A stretch of 64,000 bases of DNA from Neophaeococcomyces mojaviensis (taxonomy: Eukaryota > Ascomycota > Eurotiomycetes > Chaetothyriales), in contig JAPDRQ010000026.1 of NCBI GenBank assembly GCA_030247915.1, positions 124,001 through 188,000 on the forward strand, read 5' to 3'. The notes under the pieces were generated by a model that was not told where the DNA came from, did no database searches, and saw only the letters and a program-made list of their open reading frames with translations. Shown here in pieces: positions 44,726-54,227 of this stretch. Within the stretch, counting starts at the first letter, position 1, and the number at the start of each line of letters is the position of its first letter. Position numbers and translations under genes: made by a program.

Positions 44726-45245
44726 ACTGTTCCTATGGTTTGATGCTACTTCATCTCTCCTGGAAATTTTTCGCTGTGGGAACTGCCTCTGAGCCTTGGT
44801 AGGCAGGATATTCGTTAGCAAAGCAGATTCAATAGCTTGTGTACAGAACTGGAATTTCATTAAATTGTGCATTACAAGCGAATGGACTGATGTAGGCAGA
44901 CTTGTAGTGCTGAGAATACATCAATTCTGCTACCTTCTGTGAACATCCCAGCTGCCATGTGTCAACTACCTGAAAATTGTCATGTCGTGCACGAGAACAT
45001 TAGTTTATGGTTCACCCTGATCGTATCCAGCGTGCTCTTTCTACTGTCGGTACGGCCGGCCAAACTCGGCAGGAAGTGACTCGGGTGGAACGTCGAGCGC
45101 ATCCAATACGGCCAAGACTCGATCATGTGACTTAGCTCCCATTGCATGAGCTCGATTTTGTCAACTTCAGCAACTACGACCTCTCTCCTTGCCGACTATA
45201 CCTCTCCGCTCTTCTCATCTACACACCTTTAATACATCCGCAAAC
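44726..45245. other. Intergenic region
   Basis: 520 bp between COX subunit IV and ATP synthase beta, both plus. It contains the promoter and leader of the latter. No gene seen. Confidence 0.55.
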
Positions 45246-47189
45246 ATGTTCAAGCAGTAAGTTCTCAGCTTCCGAAGATGCTGATAGCTGTTTTGGAGGT
45301 GGGAGACCAATGCTGATGATGATTTGCAGCGGCGTTCGCTTCTTGAGCAAGTCTGCCATCCGACCAACAGCTACTCGACGCGCGTTCGAGCCCCTTCGAA
45401 AACAGGCCATTCCTGCTCTCAGCACGAGGTTTGCCAGCACAGAGGCTACGGCCAAGGATGGCAAGATTCACCAGGTCATCGGTGCTGTCGTTGACGGTAC
45501 GAGAAATCCCTTAAGCTATCGATGGAGCTTCGGATAGCTCACCCAAAACTCTTCTCCATGTCAAGAAGAAAGAGAATGTATACTGATGAGTCTTTATCAA
45601 CAGTCAAGTTCGACGGCGAGACTCTGCCATCAATCCTGAACGCCCTTCAGACCGACAATGGTGGCAACAAATTGATTCTGGAAGTCTCGGTATGTCGAGA
45701 CCAGACAACCCATTAAGGAAGATCAATCTAACACTTGTCGCAGCAACACTTGGGCGAGAACATTGTGCGATGTATTGCCATGGACGGTATGAAGAATGAC
45801 TCAAAACGTGTGGATGTGAGAAACTAATGCGGCGCAGGTACTGAGGGTTTGGTTCGTGGTCACAAGGTTACAGACACTGGTGCACCCATCAAGATCCCGG
45901 TCGGCCCAGGTACTCTTGGTCGTATCATGAACGTCACTGGGGACCCTATCGACGAGCGAGGTCCTATCAAGGCCACCAAATACGCCCCCATTCACGCCGA
46001 TGCTCCGGAATTCGTTGAACAGTCCACATCCGCCGAAATTTTGGTCACTGGTATCAAGGTCGTCGATCTTCTCGCTCCCTACGCTCGTGGTGGAAAGATT
46101 GGTCTCTTCGGTGGTGCCGGTGTCGGCAAGACTGTAAGGCGGATATACGGAAATGCTTCAGTGCTCGACTGACAAGGTGTCCAGGTGTTTATTCAAGAGT
46201 TGATCAACAACATCGCCAAAGCCCACGGTGGTTACTCCGTCTTCACTGGTGTCGGCGAACGAACACGTGAGGGTAACGATTTGTACCATGAAATGCAGGA
46301 GACATCCGTCATTCAGCTTGATGGTGAATCCAAGGTCGCCCTAGTGTTTGGTCAAATGAACGAGCCTCCTGGTGCCCGTGCCCGTGTCGCCTTGACTGGT
46401 TTGACTGTCGCCGAGTACTTCCGTGACGAAGAAGGCCAGGATGGTAAGCAGCGCAGTGCGAACGAATCTTGTCGTCGGAACTAACCATGTGTAGTGCTTC
46501 TATTTATCGACAACATCTTCCGATTCACTCAGGCCGGTTCCGAAGTGTCTGCCCTGCTAGGTCGTATCCCATCTGCCGTCGGTTACCAGCCAACTCTTGC
46601 CGTCGACATGGGTCTCATGCAGGAACGTATCACAACTACACAAAAGGGTTCTATCACATCCGTGCAGGCCGTCTACGTGCCCGCCGACGATTTGACTGAT
46701 CCTGCCCCGGCTACCACCTTCGCTCATTTGGACGCCACCACTGTGTTGTCTCGAGGTATTTCCGAACTTGGTATCTACCCAGCCGTTGACCCTCTCGACT
46801 CGAAGTCGCGTATCCTTGATCCCCGTGTTGTCGGTGAGGAACACTACAAAACCGCCACCCGAGTTCAACAGATGTTGCAAGAGTACAAGTCGCTACAAGA
46901 TATCATCGCCATTCTGGGTATGGACGAATTGTCAGAAGCCGACAAGCTCACCGTCGAGCGAGCCCGAAAACTACAGCGTTTCTTGAGCCAGCCTTTCACC
47001 GTTGCCCAGGTTTTCACTGGTATTGAAGGCAAGCTCGTCGACGTTAAGGACACCATCTCCTCCTTCCAGAAGATCATGAACGGTGAGGGTGACGACCTGC
47101 CAGAAGGTGCTTTCTACATGGTCGGTGACTTCGAGAGCGCGAGAGCAAAGGGAGAGAAGATCCTCGCAGAACTAGAGTCCAACCAGTAG
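45246..47189 (+). CDS. ATP2: Mitochondrial ATP synthase subunit beta
   Basis: Model: seven exons, 45246..45256, 45330..45496, 45604..45689, 45744..45786, 45838..46133, 46185..46443 and 46495..47189; 518 aa. Catalytic subunit of F1-ATPase in the mitochondrial matrix. Seen: a presequence ending near RFASTEATAKDG, the Walker A loop GGAGVGKT (split from what follows by intron 5), GERTREGNDLYHEM, VFGQMNEPPGARARVALTG and the Walker B block LLFIDNIFRFTQAGSE. Also present are ERITTTQKGSITSVQAVYVP and the regulatory DELSEAD segment. Six introns of 51-107 bp all have GT-AG ends and each restores the conserved protein. The first coding exon is 11 bases. The intron density is much higher than for its neighbours. 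Confidence 0.97.
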
Positions 47190-47603
47190 GATGTTGTCAA
47201 CTAAAGATGACGGGAGGTGTTCAACACATTACTGGAAAGATGCATGAAAGTAAGAAGAAACTCATCCTTTTGTACTATAGCCAAAGCACATTCTAGCGAT
47301 CGAGCACTGCGCTGTAGAAGAGCCGTCCACGCTCTTCAGGCGTCGAACCGCTATTAGTGATAGGTACGTAACAATTCCATAGCGTTCCAGATTCTAGGAA
47401 AAGTATGTTTAGGAATGCACCGAACAATTCCCATGACCTATTCACTCGCACCTTCCATTGACTGTGTTGGACTTCTCATAAATAGTTCAACTTTGCAGGC
47501 AAAGCCTTTTGCTCTGGTCGATATGTGTTGTCACCTCGATCTCACCACTACGAGTACCACTACTACGAGCAGCTATCTCAAGAATCACTATTAGTGTTAT
47601 TCT

Positions 47604-49109
47604 GTGCTAAACAGGGCCGGGCCAATTCTGACAGTGTTGTTCAGGGCTACGATGGAATCTCTCGTGCTTGCGCAGAAAATTGAGCTTTTCAATGACCAAT
47701 TTTGCGAGTCCTTCTTCGACTTCAATGCGACAGATCCACAGATCTCATTGGCTTCCAAGGCAGCTCTTGAAAGCCAGCAGCATCCTCTAGAGTTTCTCAA
47801 CGAGATACCCATATACTGCCATGAGGAAGTTCCTCTTGTCCTTGTCCAGGATGAACCGCCTTCATTTCAATGGTTTCTCACCTTGCCGAGCGTTGCAGAC
47901 TTTGACAGATGTGTGTTGAGAGAGTCTTTCGTAACATACATTCTCTGCATGGCGAAGCCAGGTGCAAAGCCCGCAGTTAGCACTGGTTCGGCGTCCAGAG
48001 TTGATGGAGGAGCGGTGAAGCGTTTCGACGAATACAATAGAGCGGCCACTTTGCCACACTACGTGAAAAGGTTCATGGATGACGGCTATGAGATTGTTCA
48101 TATTGGACTGCTGTTGTTGTTCAAGATCTCTAGAGAAATTCGCCATCCCATCTACAGAGTCTGGGTATTGCTGAGTGAAGCACATTACACTTTCCGTTTC
48201 TGGACCGTTTATCGAAGCACCGATGAGAAGACGATGGTAAGAGATGCCGAACACAAGTACGTCCATCTCTGCCCATGGGAACTTGACAAATTCGAGTATC
48301 TTGGCCTGAACTCTCATTCGCCACTCATGGAAAAGCCCAAAGGTCTTGAGATGACTCTAGAACAGCTTCAAGAGATGGCAGCCAGAGCGAAGGAGCGACG
48401 ACATGCATATATGTTTATGTACAACAAGAAGTATTACGCTGCCATGAAAGAAGCCGTCAGTGCCGCCAAAGCTGGCCGGGCCGATCTTGAAGATCCCAGC
48501 CTACGAAAATGGCTGGATCAGCACGAGAGTCATAGAGAGCGCAGCAGGCTTTCTCAGCAGGCTGTATCAGCCACTGTCAAAGCTTTTCGAGATGGTTTCA
48601 TCGATCCTGACACCGAAGACGAGGTTGTGCAAAAACATCTTAAACGGCACAACGGGTTCAAGGCAAAGCGGGATAAGGAGAAGGTAGGCAGAGAATTGTT
48701 AGACGCAAGAGCCCGCGGTGAGCTTAATGGGACAGATATCGACTCAGGAATTGAGAAGACACTCGAAGCAGGGCAGAAAGCGCGGGATTCGGCAACCAAA
48801 CATGCAGGGAAGAGAGCAGATGGTGTAGCTCTGTGCAAGCGACTCGACAAGGGTGAGAACATTGTGCTCACTGCAGAGGAGGTCAAGCTGGTGGATATAG
48901 GACGCAAGGAGATTGCTAACAGGCAGAAACAAGGTGCAAAGGCGGCAAAGAAAAACGCTCAGGCACGAGAGGTATTGCAAGACTTCGAAAGCGGCAGGCT
49001 AAAAAAGCCAAATGCAGAGCAGCAGGAACTGATCAATCGTGCCCGGAAGAGGAAGGAGGTCGTGAAGCAGAGCAATGAGAAGCAGGCAGCGAAGAAGAGA
49101 TTAACATAA
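47604..49109 (+). CDS. Uncharacterised protein with Lys/Arg-rich helical C-terminus
   Basis: Single exon, up to 501 aa; a second ATG at 47652 (MESLVLAQKIELF) would give 485 aa. No recognised domain. The N-terminal half (about 20-250) looks globular, with aromatic-rich blocks (FCESFFDFNAT, YRVWVLLSEAHYTFRFWTVYR, CPWELDKFEYLGL). The C-terminal half (about 255-501) is almost entirely charged and helical, rich in Lys, Arg, Ala and Glu (EMAARAKERRHAY, then ALCKRLDKGENIVLTAEEV, ending EKQAAKKRLT), suggesting coiled-coil or nucleic-acid contact. Open reading over 1.5 kb with normal codon use argues that it is a real gene, perhaps lineage-specific. Function unknown. Confidence 0.7.
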   Translation: MLNRAGPILTVLFRATMESLVLAQKIELFNDQFCESFFDFNATDPQISLASKAALESQQHPLEFLNEIPIYCHEEVPLVLVQDEPPSFQWFLTLPSVADFDRCVLRESFVTYILCMAKPGAKPAVSTGSASRVDGGAVKRFDEYNRAATLPHYVKRFMDDGYEIVHIGLLLLFKISREIRHPIYRVWVLLSEAHYTFRFWTVYRSTDEKTMVRDAEHKYVHLCPWELDKFEYLGLNSHSPLMEKPKGLEMTLEQLQEMAARAKERRHAYMFMYNKKYYAAMKEAVSAAKAGRADLEDPSLRKWLDQHESHRERSRLSQQAVSATVKAFRDGFIDPDTEDEVVQKHLKRHNGFKAKRDKEKVGRELLDARARGELNGTDIDSGIEKTLEAGQKARDSATKHAGKRADGVALCKRLDKGENIVLTAEEVKLVDIGRKEIANRQKQGAKAAKKNAQAREVLQDFESGRLKKPNAEQQELINRARKRKEVVKQSNEKQAAKKRLT

Positions 49110-50182
49110 TAGCACCATAACGCTATTAGTGTTCTACTCAGTTCATTTCCATCCGAAAGATGAAGACGTATCAAGTGTGTGCCAGCTTTGGCACGCGGCA
49201 TGGAAATCTAGATCCTGGCGGAGCTTGAGAAATCCTAGACTCACTAGGCTGCGCGGTACGTCGTGTATGATAGACTGATCAAGATCAAACAAGAGGTATT
49301 CATCGCATTGTCAAAACGCACGAAGCGCAGAGCAAATTTTCTTTGTATGCTACAAAAAGCTTTTAGCGATGGATGATGGATACTCGGTGTAGAAGAGCCT
49401 TGTATATGAATCCCAATTTCTCTTCAACTCTTCTTGACTTCGGAGTCCATAAACTAAACTTCTAATTCTTTACTTGGTACAGCCAAAGACATGTTCAAGA
49501 ACGGACCTAAACCATTGCCTTTGTTTCATGATGAAGACTTGGATGTTGGGGAGTGCCTCGCTACAGAAATCTCCCTATGCCGACTCGTGCAATAAGTTTG
49601 CCCATGACGGCCGCCCGCAGGTATCTCCTGTGTGCTATGTACTGGGGCTCTTGTGCCACGCGCCAAAAATGGCACTTACTTGGTACGTTTGGGAACTGTA
49701 AACCCTTCTAAGTAGTGAAGGAGATGCACGTCTTCATTTCTTTCAGAGAGATGTCGACTGGTGCCCTGTCGAGCACCAGAAGCCTTCACTGGAATATGTT
49801 CCCCAGTGTGATTCTCACTAAGGCTCACCCCGTGATCGTACGTTTGTGTCAAGGACGGTTTTGGCAAAACTAGATTAGTACATAACCTCCTTGATCAAAC
49901 TCATCTCACTGCTTGTAATGAGAATCAAAGATTGCTTTGGAGCGTTATGAACATACGAACTCGATGATATTCCATGCGAGAGTAGCAACAATTTGGGCAA
50001 TGAGGCGACCACACCAGGCTGTCGGCTGCATCGATCCGGACAAAGGAGAGTGTCGACTAATGATGAAGAGATAGGAGACAAGCTCATGTAGCCCTGAGCT
50101 TTGCTTTTTTTCTTTGTCAGATATTCTTCGTTAGTTTTGCAAGGGTAGGCAAGAAGCTTTTTGATCTATGTAAATAGCATTG
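49110..50182. other. Intergenic region, no supported gene
   Basis: About 1.07 kb between the uncharacterised gene and the convergent terpene synthase gene. Short frames (49474..49701 plus, 49867..49676 minus, 50087..49875 minus) have no motif. Confidence 0.55.
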
Positions 50183-51196
50183 TCATGTACGGACCTTCAA
50201 ATCCATTCCTTCGTATATGCGGACGATTCGCTGCATATCACCTGACAGAATCCCCAGTTCGCCGAGATGATACCGAGGACACAGAATGTGATACGTTATG
50301 AAACCGCAAACAAACCGGTCAACGTGCCGTAACAGACCTGGTTCTTGTTTCAATACTTCTCTCACGTTGCGGATGCTGCTTAACGTGCTCTCAGCCGTAT
50401 CTCTTAACGCCGTGGCTGGGCTAACACATTGTGCTCTGGCGTGGTTGTAGACGTAGTTGAACCGTTCCTGTCCTATTATGGACTCCTTGTAGAATGACAA
50501 CAGGTCGTTGACATGGTTAATAAAGTTGACTAAGTCCGGAATGCAGGGCAGGTACTGGTGGAGAGACTTCGTTTCTGCCCACATCTCCTCGGAAAACAGG
50601 AAGTGGGCATAGGGGTCTGCGTACCCGGTCTTCAGTCGGAAGTAGCGTGGAAAAGATGTGGCATGGGCTGGTGTTTCGAACTGCTGGTCTAGTCGGAGCT
50701 CAAGAATACAACCGTTGACGAACTCAATTGTTGACTTGACAAACATGTCATATGCAAATGGGCCGTAGTGAGCCTTCAGCGAAGGCAAGAATTCGACCAA
50801 GGCTCCGAGGATCACGTTGGATTGTCTCTTGCCGGAAACAAGTAGTGTTGTGAAGGACTGAAGATCTGTAGTCATTTCTTCGCCGTAGTCATCGATAATG
50901 AAGAGGTATGTCGTGAAAATGGCAATGTCCCTTAGATTTGACTGTCGAAGAAATGGATATGATATGCCAACTCCTGCAGAAACCCATTCAGCGATAGCTC
51001 GAATACGCTTGGCCACTCTGGCCAACACCGGTAAGCCTTCGAAGTGCTGAATCACGTCTTTGATGAAGGAGGCATCGTATCCTTCAGTCGGTGGTTTGAA
51101 GTCAATATCGTGAAGAAAGGCTTGTGTGATAGCTTGGAGTTCTTCTACAGTACATCCTCGCTCTTCAATGGCCCCTTTGACAATATAGCCAACCAT
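50183..51196 (-). CDS. Sesquiterpene synthase, trichodiene-synthase (TRI5) family
   Basis: Single exon, 337 aa. Class I terpene cyclase expected to ionise farnesyl diphosphate. Seen: the aspartate-rich motif in FIIDDYGEE (Asp102-Asp103), and an Mg-binding NSE triad in NHVNDLLSFYKES (Asn230, Ser234, Glu238), whose SFYKE form is characteristic of the TRI5 family. Also seen are the GPFAYDMFVKSTIEFVNGC block and the conserved Arg-Tyr pair in CPRYHLGEL. It is slightly shorter than trichodiene synthases (about 375-380 aa), mainly at the C-terminus. No P450, transporter, acetyltransferase or cluster regulator lies within the window around it, so it does not sit in a trichothecene-type cluster here. 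Product is unknown; membership of the family does not imply toxin production. Confidence 0.88.
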   Translation of the reverse strand: MVGYIVKGAIEERGCTVEELQAITQAFLHDIDFKPPTEGYDASFIKDVIQHFEGLPVLARVAKRIRAIAEWVSAGVGISYPFLRQSNLRDIAIFTTYLFIIDDYGEEMTTDLQSFTTLLVSGKRQSNVILGALVEFLPSLKAHYGPFAYDMFVKSTIEFVNGCILELRLDQQFETPAHATSFPRYFRLKTGYADPYAHFLFSEEMWAETKSLHQYLPCIPDLVNFINHVNDLLSFYKESIIGQERFNYVYNHARAQCVSPATALRDTAESTLSSIRNVREVLKQEPGLLRHVDRFVCGFITYHILCPRYHLGELGILSGDMQRIVRIYEGMDLKVRT

Positions 51197-53005
51197 AACT
51201 CTCTTGGTTATCAGAATGCTGTTCTAACTGTAGGTGACAGTGAGACATGAATTGTAAATTGATCATGATGTCCTCTTATATGGCTAGAATCATCGGGCGG
51301 ATCCAAGTCGAGTATAATCACTAGATTGAGGCTGGCTATCTTCTGGTTTGACACAAAATGCGATCTTGGAGCATTGAGGGGCTTCAATATTGCTTATGTT
51401 TATTGAATACTCATCGTCTATACGACAATCACTGGGGGTCTCCATGTCAATGTCTTCTACTGTCTTGTGTTAGCGCGAGGCATAGGCTGTAAACGTCACG
51501 AAATGGTCCTAGGAATAGCTCGAGGCTGAGAGCTGTCAGCACACAGTACAGCTACTGGGCCAAGGCAGAAAGTGGATAGAGTAAGAATTCGTGCTTGGCC
51601 GTATCTTAGGCCCCCAACAGGGTGTGAATACATCTTTGACAGAAGCTGTCAACTTTTTCTATGTCAACACCCGAATGCGGTGCCTAAATGTCACGGAACC
51701 AATCAGGTCGATTACTAATCATGTTACGTATTTTTAAATTTCCTCGTGACACTGGTCCTTATCTCTCGAAAAATTCTTGAATGCTATTCGTGAGCATGCG
51801 TCAGTGCTTAGATCTTCGCCGGCTGACAGGCGTTCTCGTTCTACCAAGAATGGTAAGCCTGGTCCAAGATCTCAGGAGTTTAAATCAGTTCGTCGATACT
51901 CTCTATAGCACTAATACTCATTCAACAAGCTGTACTACGCGAGTATGGTACGAAACCATGTTACTCCTACTCAATTCGGCAGTTTTTTCACTGACTGACT
52001 GGTCAGCCGGAGTAAGAAGGTATAAGCTGTAAAATCTTGAGAACAATACAACTTTGGCGGTAGTAGATGTTCACTGGAGATAAGCTGTGAGCTCCATGTC
52101 TAGTCCAAGTTACAGGTTGTATGGTTGTCAAGCTTCAAGGAAGACCCGATGTCATATTCCAATGACGGCAGCGGCCGAATAAGTGTGCTGCTTTCCTTGT
52201 TTTCTAAATCGACGTTTTTGGACAGACGAATACCGGGAATATGCAAGGAGCAAGGCGCCGTCTCCTAGACGTCAGGATAAGTGTATTTATAGCAATGATA
52301 TAACTGTCGGGACAGCTAAACGTGAAGCGAGGACGGTAAAGATCATGCAGTATATGAGTGGGTAGAGCTATGCACTATGTGGCATATACGAACAGGCTCA
52401 TCTGGTGACGGTGAAGGAAGGGTGCAGATATCCAAGGCTGGAGAGTTTGTTCTTGTTGTTGTTAAGGGTGTATTTGATTCGCTTCGAGGGCCGCGCTAGG
52501 ATATGGTAATGACAAGTTCTAGGACAAGAACAAGTACACAAACTAGCAAGGCAGAGAGTCGGTAGTAAGATCAGAAGCTTCTGAGACGGATCAGTCAATC
52601 AGGTGGCGGTTCACTTTTAGCGATATCGGATGTTGGTTACACAAATCTGTTTTCGAAAATAGATTCTAGCCCTTATCCCAACTAACTTCCATACCGTTTT
52701 ACAGCCTTCTAACATGCCTATCGATAGAGCGTACAACGGTCAACTATTGCTAGTGTTGAATTTCAGCTAAAAGTTCTTGTTGACAAATATCCATGCGGAG
52801 GCCTTGTTGAAAGGTCATTCGTCACATCTTCACCTTCCCATATACTTCCAATCTGTTTTCGGCAATGGCCAAACTAGTTCGCTCGGTTCGTGTATTGACT
52901 CTGCTCTAAGCCTGCATCTCAACGGTTAGGTCAGTGTCGATGAAGCCATGCCATAGCCCGTTAGACAAAGAAATCCTGCTCGCGAGCTTGCGCGGTGGTA
53001 AAATG
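51197..53005. other. Intergenic region, no supported gene
   Basis: About 1.8 kb upstream of the terpene synthase. Only short, unrelated open frames (for example 51781..52032 plus). No tailoring-enzyme gene, transposase or clear repeat. It ends where the hairpin array begins. Confidence 0.5.
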
Positions 53006-53086
53006 GTTGGGGGCCTCCATTGGTATGCCACGAAAAGTTGTATTATGAGTACAACTTTTCGTGGCATACCAATGGAGGCTCTTAAC
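53006..53086. repeat. Long perfect hairpin 1
   Basis: Arms 53013-53042 and 53050-53079 are exact 30-base inverted copies around a 7-base loop (53043-53049). On the plus strand the stem extends by seven more pairs (53006-53012 with 53080-53086) if G-U pairs are allowed, giving about 37 bp. The arms read GCCTCCATTGG and CCAATGGAGGC at their outer ends. Confidence 0.9.
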
Positions 53087-53099
53087 GTTGAGGAGTCAT

Positions 53100-53230
53100 C
53101 GTACAAAACCTAGCAAAACAACCAGCAGCGACTACGTTGCGTTAGGAGTAGCAGCATTCCCAAACCACCTCCGTCGCTTCTAACGCAACGTAACCGCTGC
53201 TGAACCAGACGTTTTGCAGGTCTTCGTACG
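53100..53230. repeat. Long hairpin 2
   Basis: Inner arms 53123-53145 and 53180-53202 pair over 23 positions with two adjacent A/C mismatches, which would be G-U pairs in the minus-strand RNA. An outer stem pairs 53100-53119 with 53211-53230 with two single-base bulges and one A/C mismatch. A 3/8-base internal loop separates the stems and the terminal loop is 34 bases. About 39 Watson-Crick pairs in total. Confidence 0.85.
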
Positions 53231-53236
53231 GAAATG

Positions 53237-53316
53237 CCAAAATCTGCTGTCGCACTCGTGCTTGATCAGATGCTTGCTCAACCATGATCAAGCACGAGTG
53301 CGACAGCAACTATTGG
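53237..53316. repeat. Long perfect hairpin 3
   Basis: Arms 53245-53268 and 53285-53308 are exact 24-base inverted copies around a 16-base loop. Four further outer pairs (53237-53240 with 53313-53316) follow a small internal loop. It ends 38 bp from the stop codon of the RNase III-like gene, which reads toward it. Confidence 0.9.
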
Positions 53317-53354
53317 ATCCACGTTAGCTCTCTTTAGAGTGTATATATCTGTTC

Positions 53355-53894
53355 TTAGGAGTGGGAAGGAGATGGTGACGCTACCGAGTGGAGGAATTCG
53401 TGGTCGAGCCCAAGGACCTCGACTACTTTTGCTAACCCATCGTTCCCAGAATCGCGGTAGGCCGCCCCAATGAGAGCTTCGAGTGTCGTTGACATTGTCT
53501 TATCGGATGCTTTGTCGGTGCCTGGATTGAGTATGATACAGGCTTCTAAGCCCTTCTCGAAGCCCACCCGAGCGAGGTTGGTGTTTTTGACCACTGCTTG
53601 TTCGGCGGCACTCCATTCCCCTATCATGCTTCAGCGTCCGGCTCATGGCACTTACCGTGTATTACGCTTAGTCTCACCCTTCGTTCGTCCTGCCTCGAAC
53701 CATTTGTTGCAGAGGTATGATTTCAACAATGTCTCGCCCAATATAGCGAGGCGGTCGTTCTTGTTGACCGTCCGATCATTCCAGCTCAGAGGGTTACCTG
53801 AGGTTTGCAACGCCTCGAGGCATAGGAGGTCGTCCTTGAATGAATATCCCAGTTTTTTCTCGCAGAGCGAAATTTTGTCTTTATACGATGTCAT
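53355..53894 (-). CDS. RNase III-domain protein, catalytically degenerate
   Basis: Model: exon 1 is 53894..53678, exon 2 is 53620..53355, 160 aa; 57-bp intron (donor GTGAGA, acceptor GATAG) joining GRTKG to EWSAAEQAVV. A single RNase III fold fills the protein: EKKLGYSFKDDLLCLEALQ, the signature region NDRLAILGETLL (residues 46-57), and TTLEALIGAAYRDSG (117-131). The catalytic pattern is damaged. The signature glutamate is Ala50 and the aspartate after the glycine is Glu54. In the second motif the aspartate is Thr117, although Glu120 remains. It has no double-stranded RNA-binding domain. It is therefore probably a binding or structural protein. Small stand-alone RNase III-like proteins of this kind occur in filamentous fungi. 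Three long hairpins lie immediately 3'. Confidence 0.85.
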
Positions 53895-54227
53895 GGTGTC
53901 AAGAAAGTATTATTGAAGGATGATGCAATTATTATGTGTCGATAAAGTTTGGATGGCAGAAGGAGTGCAATGTTGTGACAACATGGTTGCAACTAGGGTT
54001 GACACGAAACCCCTGTCAGCCCCTCATTTGCCTTTTTGATTATGCATGGCAACTGTTTTCTAGCAAGGCAAGAACCTTAAACTATACTCAAGAGTCGTCT
54101 GTATGTTTGAATGATAGGAAGAAAGTGCCACCTATCGGCAGCACTGGACATCAAGGGTATTCATGTTTGTGAAGTGATATGGATCGTATTGCCCCAAGGA
54201 CTACCTCAACACCCATGATATTATTTT

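Noticed and set aside
22041..47189. Functional cluster of respiratory genes (NDUFS6, COX subunit IV, ATP2)
   Set aside because: They are spread over 25 kb among unrelated housekeeping genes; fungal nuclear OXPHOS genes are not normally clustered, so chance is the simpler explanation.
50183..51196. Trichothecene toxin cluster call
   Set aside because: Only the cyclase family is shared; none of the accompanying biosynthetic genes is present in the window and motif details differ.
53006..53316. CRISPR array or tandem repeat interpretation of the hairpin cluster
   Set aside because: The three stems have different sequences and there is no repeated unit; CRISPR is not expected in a fungal nuclear genome.
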